Origin: RGIG6353 sp045594565 | GTDB lineage: Bacteria; Bacillota; Clostridia; Oscillospirales; SIG627 | Length of the DNA: 23,327 nucleotides | NCBI GenBank assembly: GCA_045594565.1 | Contig: JAZNYT010000034.1 | Location: 1 to 23,327, forward strand | Direction of reading: 5' to 3' | In this document: positions 7,369 through 14,835 of the stretch, one piece after another | Position numbering within the stretch: the first letter of the stretch is position 1 | Layout: each line of letters opens with the position of its first letter | Made by a program: the position numbers and the translations under genes | Notes under the pieces: model-generated | What the model was told of the DNA's origin: nothing | The model's input: the letters and a program-made list of their open reading frames with translations, nothing else | Databases searched by the model: none

Positions 7369-10299
7369 ATGAAAAAAATTTTACTTTTTGCTTTAATCAC
7401 AATTTTCGCCATTTCTATTATTTCATGTCAAAAAGAAGAACTCCTCAAAGAAAATGCACCCTCACAAACTATTGAAGAGCAGGAAAAGTCACCTGCAATA
7501 AAAGGAGAAAAAGAGCCCGAAACTGCAGAAGATCCCCAGGTCCCCGAAGAGCCCGAGGAAGAAGATAAATTCCCATACGTTGGAGAAATCACCGTCACAC
7601 TTGATAGCGGTGATATCATACTTCCTGCCGAGGATGAAGACACCAAAGAAATTCTAATTCCCTTCCCCGAAGACTTCACATATGGCTACACCGAGCCCGA
7701 AATTGTTGCCCCCGAGGACTTCGACTGGGGAGAATATGTACCTTTTGTGAGATACGAAACAGATAATTACGGTGAATTTGGTATTTATTATTCATATGCC
7801 TTTTTAGGCGAAGATATTAATACATTAGAAGAAGGTACTGCTTTCTATAACAACTTTAATGATAAATATAAAAAAACCTTTGAAGTTGATTTGAACGATA
7901 CTATCAATACTCTTTGTTTATCTGAATACCCACAATTTATCCCTCTTGTTTCTGAAAGCCGAGTTATATGGGTGTCCACAGATGCTTCGGAAGTTGGAAA
8001 CTTCTATCTTGAAAAAGTAGGCACCTACGAAGACAGTTATACTAAACACAACGGAAATTATGAAATATACAAAAACGATAACCTCGAGAGTACATACGTT
8101 TTAACACCGGAAGAATATTCTTATATAAATGCCAATGACGGAGGTTTTTTAAATAACAAAACAGGTACATACACCACCCCAAAACTTTCTTCAATTAAGC
8201 AATCTAATGATTATTTTTCACCCTGCCATATTAATTCAAACAGTATGGTTTCCCAATATTGGGAAAAATCCAGAATATATTCTCTTGACGAAAATAAACT
8301 TAAGTACAATATTCTTTTCGATTTTGAGTGTGAGCCAATAGGCAAAAATTATTATATCAATCAATATTTAAATGAAAACTATCTTATTGTAACTATTTAT
8401 AGCCATTTTTTAGACGGATTGTGCCACAACATTTACCTTGTGGACATTGCAAAAAAAGAAATGACGAAGATTAACGGATATTCCTTTAACCCTCTTCTTT
8501 CGCCCGATAGAAAATACCTCATATACACAAACTATCATGAGTACGGTCAAGGTGTAAACAGCCGTTGTAACCTTGAATATACAATGAATGATGGGTTTTA
8601 TATTAAAAATCTCGAAAACGGAGAAACTACGTTTTATAAAAATCCTAAATGCTATAGTTTTTCTTCCAACCAACCTATAAACTGGGTAGATCGGTGGTAT
8701 CTTGAAGATGCCTTGGCGTATCACCCCAAAGCAGATGAAAATACAATAAAGCAGACAATAGAATTTCCCGAGGATTATCCAACAGAGCCTTTTGTTACCC
8801 CCGAATTCGTGCCACTCGAGAAATTCGAATGGGGAGACTACGTTCCTTTTGTTACTTGCAAAGAAACTTATTTTTCAAGGCATTGCTCTTATTTTAATCG
8901 TGCAATTTTTACAAGTAACTGCAAATCTCTCGAAGATGCCCATAAAGTATACGAAAAGCTTAATAATAAATATCTTATAGTAACAGATCTCACTGTGGAT
9001 GGCTTATATTGTGATGAAAACTCAAGCCCGATTTCGGAGAATAAAGAGCTATTTACAGATTTTCTTTGCAAAAGCAAAATCGTTTATATATCACCAGAGG
9101 CTGACGAAATGGGCAGACTGCACTATGTATATAACAGCCCTACCGACAGTAAATACTTAATATACCACAACTGGACTGAATACCTGGATATATATAAAGA
9201 TTCAGAGCTTAAAGACACTGTAACCAAAGAGAAATCCCCACCTTATATTGATGACCCATATCAATACCCCGAGAAGAAATATAAAAAGCCAAAAAACGGT
9301 TACTATGTAGACTATTCAAACAACGATATTTGTATATATAAACACACTGAGTATGAATCTGGATTTCCGACAATCAGCACCCTTTACGTGTATTCTTTTG
9401 AAGAAGACAGAGTTACCTACGAAATAACTCTTCCTTTTGTGGATAACAAAAAAGGCTATTATCTACAAGACTGTATTGACTCAAGATATCTTCTTTTAGA
9501 AATTTCGGAATTGGTATATAACAATGATGCCGAATGGTATAGCGATGCCCGTTTTCACTCATACCTTTATGATATAGAAACGCAAAAACTGACTTTTCTT
9601 GAAACCTATACCTATAATGCATCTGTTTCCCCGGACTTAAAGTATCTTGCATATACAAATAACTTCGGTGGCAGTATAGGATATGATATAATCGACAATA
9701 TGCCGGACGGCTACTATATCAAAAACCTCGAAACAGGGGAAACTGTTTTCTTCGAATATAACGATGGATATTACGAAATCATCAGCTGGATAAACGAAGA
9801 AAAGCTTAATGCGTTGATTTCGGAAGAAAAGACGTCTTTATCTATCAACACAGAGCTTCTTTTGAACGGCGAAGTTATTCGTCTCGGGGAAGTATTTTTT
9901 CAATCGTCGGAAAAAAAAGCTGTTGATGCCGACCTTTCCATAGCCTATGCAGATATGGACGACGACGGAAAAAAGGAAACCCTAATACGTGATTCGCTCG
10001 GCGATACTCTTGTTATTTTCTGTGATAATACTGCAGAATACTTTAGCTTTCGAGGAATGGACAAAATAAAAATAAACGGCAATTATTCTTTCACAGAGGC
10101 AAGTGGCGACACTCTTATTTATGGAGAAGCAAAGCTTGTCGATAATGGTGAAAAGGAGCTTTGGAGGATAGAAGAAGGAGAAGAAACAAAATTTTTCATT
10201 GAAGAGCAAGAGGTTTCGGCTGAAGAATTTAAAGCATTCGATTCCGAAAAAGAACTGTCGCTTCTCACTTTCTCACCTTTTGAAATTTCTCGAGGTTAA
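7369..10299 (+). CDS. Large lipoprotein with two tandem propeller-like modules
   Basis: Function not recognised. I chose the ATG at 7369 (AAGGAG 6 bases upstream) over an in-frame ATG 27 codons earlier, because it gives a clean lipoprotein signal ending IISC with Cys20. The result is 976 residues. Residues 21-90 are an acidic Glu/Pro-rich linker. Two related modules follow, about 99-450 and 466-815, offset by 367 residues: both begin FPED..., share W-G-E/D-Y-V-P-F-V, and end with S-P-D-x-K-Y-L-x-Y-T-N followed by G-Y/F-Y-I-K-N-L-E-x-G-E-T. The SPDxKYLxYT motif is typical of TolB/WD40-like beta-propeller blades. The C-terminal 160 residues contain DADLSIAYADMDDDGKKE, which looks like a calcium-binding FG-GAP/dockerin-type loop. 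Codon use is more AT-rich than in leuS. The protein is probably anchored on the outer face of the membrane; a binding or sensor role is inference. Confidence 0.85.
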   Translation: MKKILLFALITIFAISIISCQKEELLKENAPSQTIEEQEKSPAIKGEKEPETAEDPQVPEEPEEEDKFPYVGEITVTLDSGDIILPAEDEDTKEILIPFPEDFTYGYTEPEIVAPEDFDWGEYVPFVRYETDNYGEFGIYYSYAFLGEDINTLEEGTAFYNNFNDKYKKTFEVDLNDTINTLCLSEYPQFIPLVSESRVIWVSTDASEVGNFYLEKVGTYEDSYTKHNGNYEIYKNDNLESTYVLTPEEYSYINANDGGFLNNKTGTYTTPKLSSIKQSNDYFSPCHINSNSMVSQYWEKSRIYSLDENKLKYNILFDFECEPIGKNYYINQYLNENYLIVTIYSHFLDGLCHNIYLVDIAKKEMTKINGYSFNPLLSPDRKYLIYTNYHEYGQGVNSRCNLEYTMNDGFYIKNLENGETTFYKNPKCYSFSSNQPINWVDRWYLEDALAYHPKADENTIKQTIEFPEDYPTEPFVTPEFVPLEKFEWGDYVPFVTCKETYFSRHCSYFNRAIFTSNCKSLEDAHKVYEKLNNKYLIVTDLTVDGLYCDENSSPISENKELFTDFLCKSKIVYISPEADEMGRLHYVYNSPTDSKYLIYHNWTEYLDIYKDSELKDTVTKEKSPPYIDDPYQYPEKKYKKPKNGYYVDYSNNDICIYKHTEYESGFPTISTLYVYSFEEDRVTYEITLPFVDNKKGYYLQDCIDSRYLLLEISELVYNNDAEWYSDARFHSYLYDIETQKLTFLETYTYNASVSPDLKYLAYTNNFGGSIGYDIIDNMPDGYYIKNLETGETVFFEYNDGYYEIISWINEEKLNALISEEKTSLSINTELLLNGEVIRLGEVFFQSSEKKAVDADLSIAYADMDDDGKKETLIRDSLGDTLVIFCDNTAEYFSFRGMDKIKINGNYSFTEASGDTLIYGEAKLVDNGEKELWRIEEGEETKFFIEEQEVSAEEFKAFDSEKELSLLTFSPFEISRG

Positions 10300-10324
10300 T
10301 TTTTCTAAAATCTTCAAAAAACTC

Positions 10325-10353
10325 TTGACAACACCTCTTTCATGTAGTATAAT
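10325..10353 (+). promoter_or_regulatory. Consensus sigma-A promoter of rpsU
   Basis: TTGACA at 10325-10330 and TATAAT at 10348-10353 are both perfect with the ideal 17-base spacing. Transcription should start near 10360, giving a leader of about 60 bases. The leader contains a small GAGAA/TTCTC hairpin (10378-10392). Confidence 0.9.
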
Positions 10354-10420
10354 TCCTTTGTGTACTAAATTCTTTTTGAGAATAATGTTCTCTTTGGAAT
10401 GACAAAGGGAGGGATATAAA

Positions 10421-10597
10421 GTGGCAGAAGTAAAAATCAAAGAAAACGAATCTCTTGATAGCGCTATCCGTAGATTTAAGAGACAGTGTGCAAGAAGTGG
10501 AGTTTTATCCGAGCTTCGCAAGCGTGAATGCTATGAGAAGCCCAGCGTAAAGCGCAAGAAGAAAGCAGAAGCTGCACGTAAGCGCAAGTTCAAATAA
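10421..10597 (+). CDS. rpsU: 30S ribosomal protein S21
   Basis: A 58-residue, very basic protein of the small ribosomal subunit, needed for efficient initiation on natural mRNAs. Translation from GTG at 10421 gives MAEVKIKENESLDSAIRRFK, then RQCARSGVLSELRKRE and a Lys/Arg-rich C-terminus (KRKKKAEAARKRKFK), matching S21 closely in length and sequence. The start is GTG, supported by AAAGGGAGGG about 7 bases upstream. It has its own consensus promoter and a strong terminator, so it is a single-gene transcript, as expected for a highly expressed ribosomal gene. Confidence 0.96.
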   Translation: MAEVKIKENESLDSAIRRFKRQCARSGVLSELRKRECYEKPSVKRKKKAEAARKRKFK

Positions 10598-10640
10598 GTA
10601 AAGGGTTGCCAAGCCTGTAGTACACAGGCTTGGCTTTACT
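10598..10640 (+). terminator. Terminator of rpsU
   Basis: GCCAAGCCTGT at 10608-10618 pairs perfectly with ACAGGCTTGGC at 10624-10634, and outer GTAAAG/CTTTAC arms extend the stem. A TTAATTTTA stretch follows. Confidence 0.85.
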
Positions 10641-10692
10641 TAATTTTACTACAAAATAGCAATTCAAAATAACCTTGTGTTTTACTTTTTAT

Positions 10693-10713
10693 TATAATGT
10701 GGCTGCTAGCCAC
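10693..10713 (+). promoter_or_regulatory. -10 box and adjacent palindrome upstream of asd
   Basis: TATAAT at 10693-10698 is followed immediately by the inverted repeat GTGGCT-GCT-AGCCAC (10699-10713). The -35 is poor. The palindrome covers the expected transcription start and could be an operator or a 5'-end hairpin; which one is unknown. Confidence 0.4.
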
Positions 10714-10732
10714 TTTTAAGGAGGACTTTTTT

Positions 10733-11812
10733 ATGGAAAAGAAGCTCAGAGTTGGTGTTGTCGGCTGTACCGGTATGGTTGGTCAGAGATTTATAACACT
10801 TCTTGAAAATCACCCCTATTTTGACGTTACTGCCCTTGCCGCAAGTGCAAGCTCCGCAGGCAAAACATACGAAGATGCAGTTTCAGGCAGATGGAATATG
10901 AAGGCTCCCATCCCTGAATGCGTAAAGAAGATGGTAGTAAAGGACGCTTCAAACATTGCAGAGATGAAGGAAGCAGTTGACTTTATTCTTTGTGCCGTTA
11001 ATATGAAGAAGGACGAAATCATCGCTCTCGAAGAGGCTTATGCAAAGGCAGAGATTCCCGTTGTTTCCAACAACTCTGCACACCGTAAGACTCCCGACGT
11101 ACCGATGGTTATTCCCGAAATCAACAACGACCACATCGAGATTATAAATGCACAGAAGAAGAGACTCGGTACTACAAAGGGCTTCATTGCAGTTAAGCCC
11201 AACTGTTCTATCCAGAGCTACGTTCCCCTTCTCACACCTCTTATGAAATTCGGTATCAAGGAGGTTGTAGTTTCAACTTATCAGGCTATTTCAGGTGCAG
11301 GTAAGACCTTTGAAAGCTGGCCCGAGATGATCGACAACGTTATCCCCTATATCGGCGGAGAAGAAGAAAAGAGTGAAAAAGAGCCTCTTAAGGTTTGGGG
11401 TAAGATTGACGGCAACGTTATCAAGGATAACGAAGACATCAAGATCACCTCTCAGTGCATCCGTGTTCCCGTAACAGACGGACACCTTGCAACAACCTTT
11501 GTTAAATTTGACAAGAAGCCCACAAAGGAAGAAATTCTCGACCTATGGAAGAACTACTCGGGCAGGCCTCAGGAGCTTTCGCTCCATTCTGCTCCAAAGC
11601 AGTTTATTACATACTTTGAGGAAGACAACCGTCCTCAGACAGGAGTTGACCGTGATATCGAGGGCGGTATGGGTATTACTGCAGGAAGACTTCGCGAGGA
11701 CTCCATCTACGATTACAAGTTCGTAGGTCTTTCTCACAACACTCTCAGAGGTGCGGCAGGTGGTTCACTCCTTCTTGCAGAGCTTCTCTTCAAAGAGGGC
11801 TATCTTTACTGA
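10733..11812 (+). CDS. asd: Aspartate-semialdehyde dehydrogenase, archaeal/fungal-type
   Basis: Makes aspartate semialdehyde from aspartyl phosphate with NADPH, the branch point to lysine/diaminopimelate, threonine and methionine; cytoplasmic. The ATG at 10733, with AAGGAGG at 10718-10724, is preferred over an in-frame ATG at 10697 that overlaps the -10 box. The product is 359 residues with the Rossmann G11-x2-G14-x2-G17 motif (VVGCTGMVGQRF), the catalytic Cys158 in KPNCSIQSYV, and the active-site His in the VTDGHLATTF stretch. The KPNCSIQ form and overall layout match the archaeal/fungal-like ASADH subfamily (TIGR00978) rather than the common bacterial form. It stands alone, with a terminator behind it. 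Confidence 0.93.
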   Translation: MEKKLRVGVVGCTGMVGQRFITLLENHPYFDVTALAASASSAGKTYEDAVSGRWNMKAPIPECVKKMVVKDASNIAEMKEAVDFILCAVNMKKDEIIALEEAYAKAEIPVVSNNSAHRKTPDVPMVIPEINNDHIEIINAQKKRLGTTKGFIAVKPNCSIQSYVPLLTPLMKFGIKEVVVSTYQAISGAGKTFESWPEMIDNVIPYIGGEEEKSEKEPLKVWGKIDGNVIKDNEDIKITSQCIRVPVTDGHLATTFVKFDKKPTKEEILDLWKNYSGRPQELSLHSAPKQFITYFEEDNRPQTGVDRDIEGGMGITAGRLREDSIYDYKFVGLSHNTLRGAAGGSLLLAELLFKEGYLY

Positions 11813-11896
11813 GGAGATGTTAAAAACGTCCAGACCGCAAAAAACTTTTTAGTCAAGAATAAATGCAGTTTGGATTTTGAGACATACAAAAAATGA

Positions 11897-11923
11897 AGAA
11901 AACTCAAAATTGAGTTTTCTTTT
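11897..11923 (+). terminator. Terminator after asd
   Basis: AGAAAACTCA (11897-11906) pairs with TGAGTTTTCT (11911-11920) across an AAAT loop and is followed by TTT. It lies 85 bases after the asd stop. Confidence 0.65.
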
Positions 11924-11981
11924 AAATGGATTATATGTTTTTTGCTATGAAGCATTTTTTCCTATCTCCTAACAACATCAA

Positions 11982-12013
11982 GGGCTGTAAAAACGAAAAA
12001 GTTTTTACAGCCC
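11982..12013 (+). promoter_or_regulatory. Perfect 13-bp hairpin just before the CDF transporter gene
   Basis: GGGCTGTAAAAAC (11982-11994) pairs with GTTTTTACAGCCC (12001-12013) across a GAAAAA loop. It ends 18 bases before the ATG. No T-tract follows in the plus direction, so it is not an obvious terminator. It could be a leader structure affecting translation or RNA stability. No yybP-ykoY-like manganese riboswitch core was seen. Confidence 0.5.
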
Positions 12014-12031
12014 AATTTATCCGAGGTACCA

Positions 12032-13150
12032 ATGAAAAATCGCAACGATATAGGTAAGCTTTCAGGCGTTGTAGGAATACTTGCAAACGTTATTTTAACA
12101 GCCCTTAAGCTCACTCTCGGCATTATTTCGTCATCTGTATCGGTTATCGCCGACGCCCTCAACAATCTGTCTGATACTGCGAGCTCGGTTATAACGCTTC
12201 TTGGCTTCAAGCTTGCCTCTCAACCCGCCGATAAGGATCACCCCTACGGTCACGCAAGGGCTGAATACCTGTCGGGACTTGCCGTTTCTGTAGTTATTTT
12301 AGTTATTGGCTTTGAGCTTGCAAAGACCTCCATATCAAAGATAATAACTCCCCAAAAAACAGAGTTTTCTTTGCTCCTTGTTATTGTTCTCGTACTTTCG
12401 ATTTTAATAAAGCTATGGCTTTACTTTTTTAACAAAAAGCTTGGCAAAAGGATAAAGTCAGATGCACTTCTTGCAACGGCAACCGACTCCAGAAACGACG
12501 TTATAGCAACACTCGCAGTCCTTGTATCAGCCGTCATCGAGCATTATACAAGTCTTAAGCTCGATGGCTTTGTTGGACTTGCAGTGGCGCTCTTTATACT
12601 ATATAGCGGACTCACTCTCGCAAAGGAAACGGTGTCTCCCCTTCTTGGCAAGGGTGCTGACCCCGAAATGCGTGAGCTTATTGTAGACTATATATCCTCA
12701 TGTCCTAAGGTACTCGGTTTTCATGACCTTATGGTACACGATTACGGCGCAGGCTGCCGCTTTGCCAGTCTTCACGTTGAAATGGACAAGGACGAGGACC
12801 CTCTTCTTTGTCATGAGCTTATCGACGATATGGAGCGCGAATGTCTTGAAAGCCACGGTATCAACCTTGTTATTCACTATGACCCGGTAATAACCGACGA
12901 CCCGAAAATAGAGCAAATGAAGCACCTTGTGCTTTCCTTCCTTCGTATGCGCGATTCAAGGCTCTCTGTGCACGATTTCCGTATGGTAGAGGGTGAAGAG
13001 CATACCAATCTTATCTTCGATATTTCGCTTCCATTTGACCTCAAGGGAGAAGAAGAGAAAATCAAGAAATCGCTTGACAACGCTCTGAACGAATTCAGCG
13101 ATACAAAATACTATACCGTTATAACGTTTGACACGGCAGAGCTTAATTAA
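12032..13150 (+). CDS. Cation diffusion facilitator (CDF) metal efflux transporter
   Basis: A proton-coupled divalent metal exporter in the cytoplasmic membrane. The 372-residue protein has about six membrane segments in residues 12-205, the family hallmark HPYGHAR after TM2, and metal-site residues N44-x3-D48 in TM2 and D152-x3-D156 in TM5. An N-x3-D/D-x3-D site is the pattern reported for manganese-type CDFs, whereas zinc types use H-x3-D; substrate assignment from this alone is tentative. The cytosolic part has the usual ZT-dimer domain (about 210-290), with a second ferredoxin-like domain (about 295-370), common in Clostridia CDFs. GAGG precedes the ATG. Confidence 0.92.
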   Translation: MKNRNDIGKLSGVVGILANVILTALKLTLGIISSSVSVIADALNNLSDTASSVITLLGFKLASQPADKDHPYGHARAEYLSGLAVSVVILVIGFELAKTSISKIITPQKTEFSLLLVIVLVLSILIKLWLYFFNKKLGKRIKSDALLATATDSRNDVIATLAVLVSAVIEHYTSLKLDGFVGLAVALFILYSGLTLAKETVSPLLGKGADPEMRELIVDYISSCPKVLGFHDLMVHDYGAGCRFASLHVEMDKDEDPLLCHELIDDMERECLESHGINLVIHYDPVITDDPKIEQMKHLVLSFLRMRDSRLSVHDFRMVEGEEHTNLIFDISLPFDLKGEEEKIKKSLDNALNEFSDTKYYTVITFDTAELN

Positions 13151-13168
13151 ATATTTTTTGAAATTTAT

Positions 13169-13209
13169 TTGAGGGGGAACGCTTTTTAGTAAAAAGCGTT
13201 CCCCCTCAA
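13169..13209. terminator. Bidirectional terminator between the CDF gene and the XRE regulator
   Basis: A perfect 19-bp stem (13169-13187 with 13191-13209) has a 3-base loop; the left arm is TTGAGGGGGAACGCTTTTT. It lies between two convergent genes and can serve both. It is built like the leuS hairpin: GGGGGA near the base, a T-run at the loop, and a second C-run (ACTCCCCCC) after the stem. Confidence 0.8.
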
Positions 13210-13240
13210 ACTCCCCCCTTGAAAACCGAAACTAAAAAGT

Positions 13241-13522
13241 TTATTTAGTTTGTTTTATTATATTTACAAGCTCTTGCAGGCTTTGTATAGCCTTCTCAGA
13301 TAATCCGCTTATATCAAGATAACGTTTTTCATCTCTACCTAATAAGTAATCCGTAGAAACCGACAAGACATCTGCTATTCGTGACAGCATTTCAACCGAA
13401 GGCTGAATATTATCGTTTTCCCAATTTGAAACGCTTTGCTTTGTTACCCCAAGCTCCTTAGCCAAATCCACCTGACTTATTCTCTTTGCTATTCTTATCT
13501 CACGTATTCTATCACTCAACAT
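13241..13522 (-). CDS. XRE-family helix-turn-helix repressor
   Basis: A 93-residue DNA-binding protein. Residues 1-62 form a classic HTH_3/Cro-CI domain: RIREIRIAKRISQVDLAKEL, then GVTKQSVSNWENDNIQPS (recognition helix) and LSRIADVLSVSTDYLLG. The last 30 residues are a short helical tail, probably for dimerisation. AGAGGTGG precedes the ATG. It is divergent from the DUF2752/TM2 genes across a 113-base gap with two near-identical operator-like sites, so autoregulation and control of the neighbours are likely (inference). Confidence 0.9.
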   Translation of the reverse strand: MLSDRIREIRIAKRISQVDLAKELGVTKQSVSNWENDNIQPSVEMLSRIADVLSVSTDYLLGRDEKRYLDISGLSEKAIQSLQELVNIIKQTK

Positions 13523-13546
13523 AAAACCACCTCTGAAACAATTTTC

Positions 13547-13598
13547 ACAATACTATTGTAACTTTATACTTGACAAACCAAAAATACTATGGTATATT
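13547..13598. promoter_or_regulatory. Divergent control region: plus-strand promoter with two operator-like sites
   Basis: TTGACA (13570-13575) and TATATT (13593-13598) with 17-base spacing form a strong promoter for the DUF2752 gene. AATACTATTGTA (13549-13560), part of the palindrome ACAATA-C-TATTGT, and AATACTATGGTA (13583-13594) match at 11 of 12 bases and are 34 bases apart. The second touches the plus-strand -10; the first overlaps a possible minus-strand -10 (TACAAT) for the XRE gene. This is the layout expected for repression by the adjacent XRE protein. Confidence 0.65.
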
Positions 13599-13635
13599 AA
13601 TGTTGTACTTTAGTGAAAAAAGATAGGTTTTGTCG

Positions 13636-13953
13636 ATGAGCAAAAAAAGCTTACTTATTGTTGCTATATTATTAATAGCTTTAATAATATATGGTTGTCC
13701 TATTTATAAATGGTTCGGTGTTCCCTGTCCTGCATGTGGAACAACAAGAGCGTGGATATTTTTTTTCAAAGGTGACGTTATATCTGCAATAAAATATAAT
13801 GCTTTTTTTATGTTTTTTCCTTTAATTATTACATTTTTTTATTTGCCTAAAAAGAATACGTTTTTGTTATACGTGATATATGTATTAGTATTGATTATAT
13901 TTATTTATAATATTTTCCGTTGGCTCGGATTTTTCGTAATACAGCCGAAATAA
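13636..13953 (+). CDS. DUF2752 family membrane protein
   Basis: A 105-residue hydrophobic protein with about three membrane segments. The signature CPACGTTRA at residues 31-39, between the first two membrane spans, matches the DUF2752 motif CPxCGxTRA. The function of the family is unknown; the paired Cys may bind metal or form a disulfide. I prefer the ATG at 13636 to a TTG two codons earlier, because the GATAGG ribosome binding site is then properly spaced. It is the first gene after the divergent promoter, followed 40 bases later by a TM2-domain gene. The pairing of DUF2752 with TM2 proteins recurs in bacteria. Confidence 0.85.
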   Translation: MSKKSLLIVAILLIALIIYGCPIYKWFGVPCPACGTTRAWIFFFKGDVISAIKYNAFFMFFPLIITFFYLPKKNTFLLYVIYVLVLIIFIYNIFRWLGFFVIQPK

Positions 13954-13993
13954 TAATCGGCTTAATAATAAAAATTTTTAGGAGGATTAGACT

Positions 13994-14329
13994 ATGGACG
14001 CACAAAAGGTTGACCTTTTCGTCATGACAAATCAAAAATACTTACCTGCGGAGAAAATTGTTTTTTTGAAGCAAAAATTAATAGAGGCAGATGAATCAAA
14101 ATTCGCTTTAGCCTCCTCTATTGATTTCAAGGAACCTACAACTATATTGCTTGTTTCTTTATTTTTAGGCTCTCTTGGTATTGACAGATTTATGCTTGGT
14201 GACACTGGTATGGGAATATTAAAGCTCTTAACATGTGGTGTATGCGGTATTATGACAATTGTTGACTGGTTTACAGTAAGCAAAAAAGCAAAAGAAATCA
14301 ATTACAACAATATTATGATGGCATTATAA
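13994..14329 (+). CDS. TM2 domain-containing membrane protein
   Basis: A 111-residue protein. The first 45 residues are a soluble helical part. The TM2 domain (about 46-98) has two membrane helices and the family pattern: LFLGSLGIDRFMLGDTGMGILKL, where G-x-DRF/Y-LG is diagnostic, then VCGIMTIVDWFTV. TM2 proteins are small membrane proteins of unclear function. AGGAGG lies 8 bases before the ATG. A likely operon with the DUF2752 gene, ending at a hairpin at 14350-14384. Confidence 0.9.
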   Translation: MDAQKVDLFVMTNQKYLPAEKIVFLKQKLIEADESKFALASSIDFKEPTTILLVSLFLGSLGIDRFMLGDTGMGILKLLTCGVCGIMTIVDWFTVSKKAKEINYNNIMMAL

Positions 14330-14349
14330 AGCATTTAATCGCAATTACA

Positions 14350-14390
14350 AAGGCAGAAGCACCGTTAAATACAGTTTCTGCCTTATATTT
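14350..14390 (+). terminator. Terminator after the TM2 gene
   Basis: AAGGCAGAA (14350-14358) pairs with TTCTGCCTT (14376-14384) across a 17-base loop and is followed by ATATTT. The long loop makes it a moderate call. Confidence 0.55.
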
Positions 14391-14437
14391 TATAATCAAA
14401 ATTCAGAAAGGGTATGTTTTGTCATACGATTCAAAAA

Positions 14438-14785
14438 ATGAAAAAAATCTTTTTAGTAACACTTATAATATTTGTACTCTTTGCTTTCATCGGTTGTGAC
14501 AGTGCAAATGATATTATTAAAGGTACAAGTGCCGATATTATTAATTCCGAAGCAAGCATTTCTTTAGAAGAGTTTAATAAAATAGAAACAGGTATGTCAT
14601 ATAAAGAGATATGTGATATTGTTGGTGGAGAAGGAACTCTCAGTTCAAGTGTAGATGTTGGTATTGGAGAAGAATATAAAACTGAAATTTATCAATGGAC
14701 AGGAAGCGGCTCAATAGGAGCAAATGCAAACGTTACATTACAGGGCGGAAAAGTAATTTCAAAAGCCCAGATAGGATTAAAATAA
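14438..14785 (+). CDS. DUF3862 (BLIP/SmpA-like) small lipoprotein
   Basis: A small secreted lipoprotein. From the ATG at 14438 (115 residues) it has a signal peptide ending FIGC with a lipidation Cys. The domain after residue 40 has EFNKIETGMSYKEICDIVGG, then YQWTGSGSIGANANVTLQGG and KVISKAQIGLK. This is the DUF3862 pattern, related in fold to SmpA/BLIP modules that bind proteins. The start is uncertain: an in-frame ATG at 14414 lies only 2 bases after AAAGGG, and 14438 has no clear ribosome binding site but gives the better signal. TATAAT at 14391 may be its own -10. Confidence 0.8.
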   Translation: MKKIFLVTLIIFVLFAFIGCDSANDIIKGTSADIINSEASISLEEFNKIETGMSYKEICDIVGGEGTLSSSVDVGIGEEYKTEIYQWTGSGSIGANANVTLQGGKVISKAQIGLK

Positions 14786-14794
14786 CAGATAACA

Positions 14795-14829
14795 AAAGGG
14801 AATGCTTTTTTAATAAAAGCATTCCCTTT
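14795..14829. terminator. Bidirectional terminator between convergent lipoprotein genes
   Basis: AAAGGGAATGCTTTT (14795-14809) pairs with AAAAGCATTCCCTTT (14815-14829), a perfect 15-bp stem with A- and T-runs on both sides, so it can stop transcription from both directions. Confidence 0.85.
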
Positions 14830-14835
14830 ATTGTA

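Noticed and set aside
10355..10408. Long hairpin in the rpsU leader pairing CCTTTGT with ACAAAGG and hiding the ribosome binding site
   Set aside because: The left arm lies almost entirely upstream of the expected transcription start near 10360, so the RNA would lack it.
11816..11851. 11-codon ORF MLKTSRPQKTF after asd
   Set aside because: Too short and overlapping the asd tail region; no further evidence.
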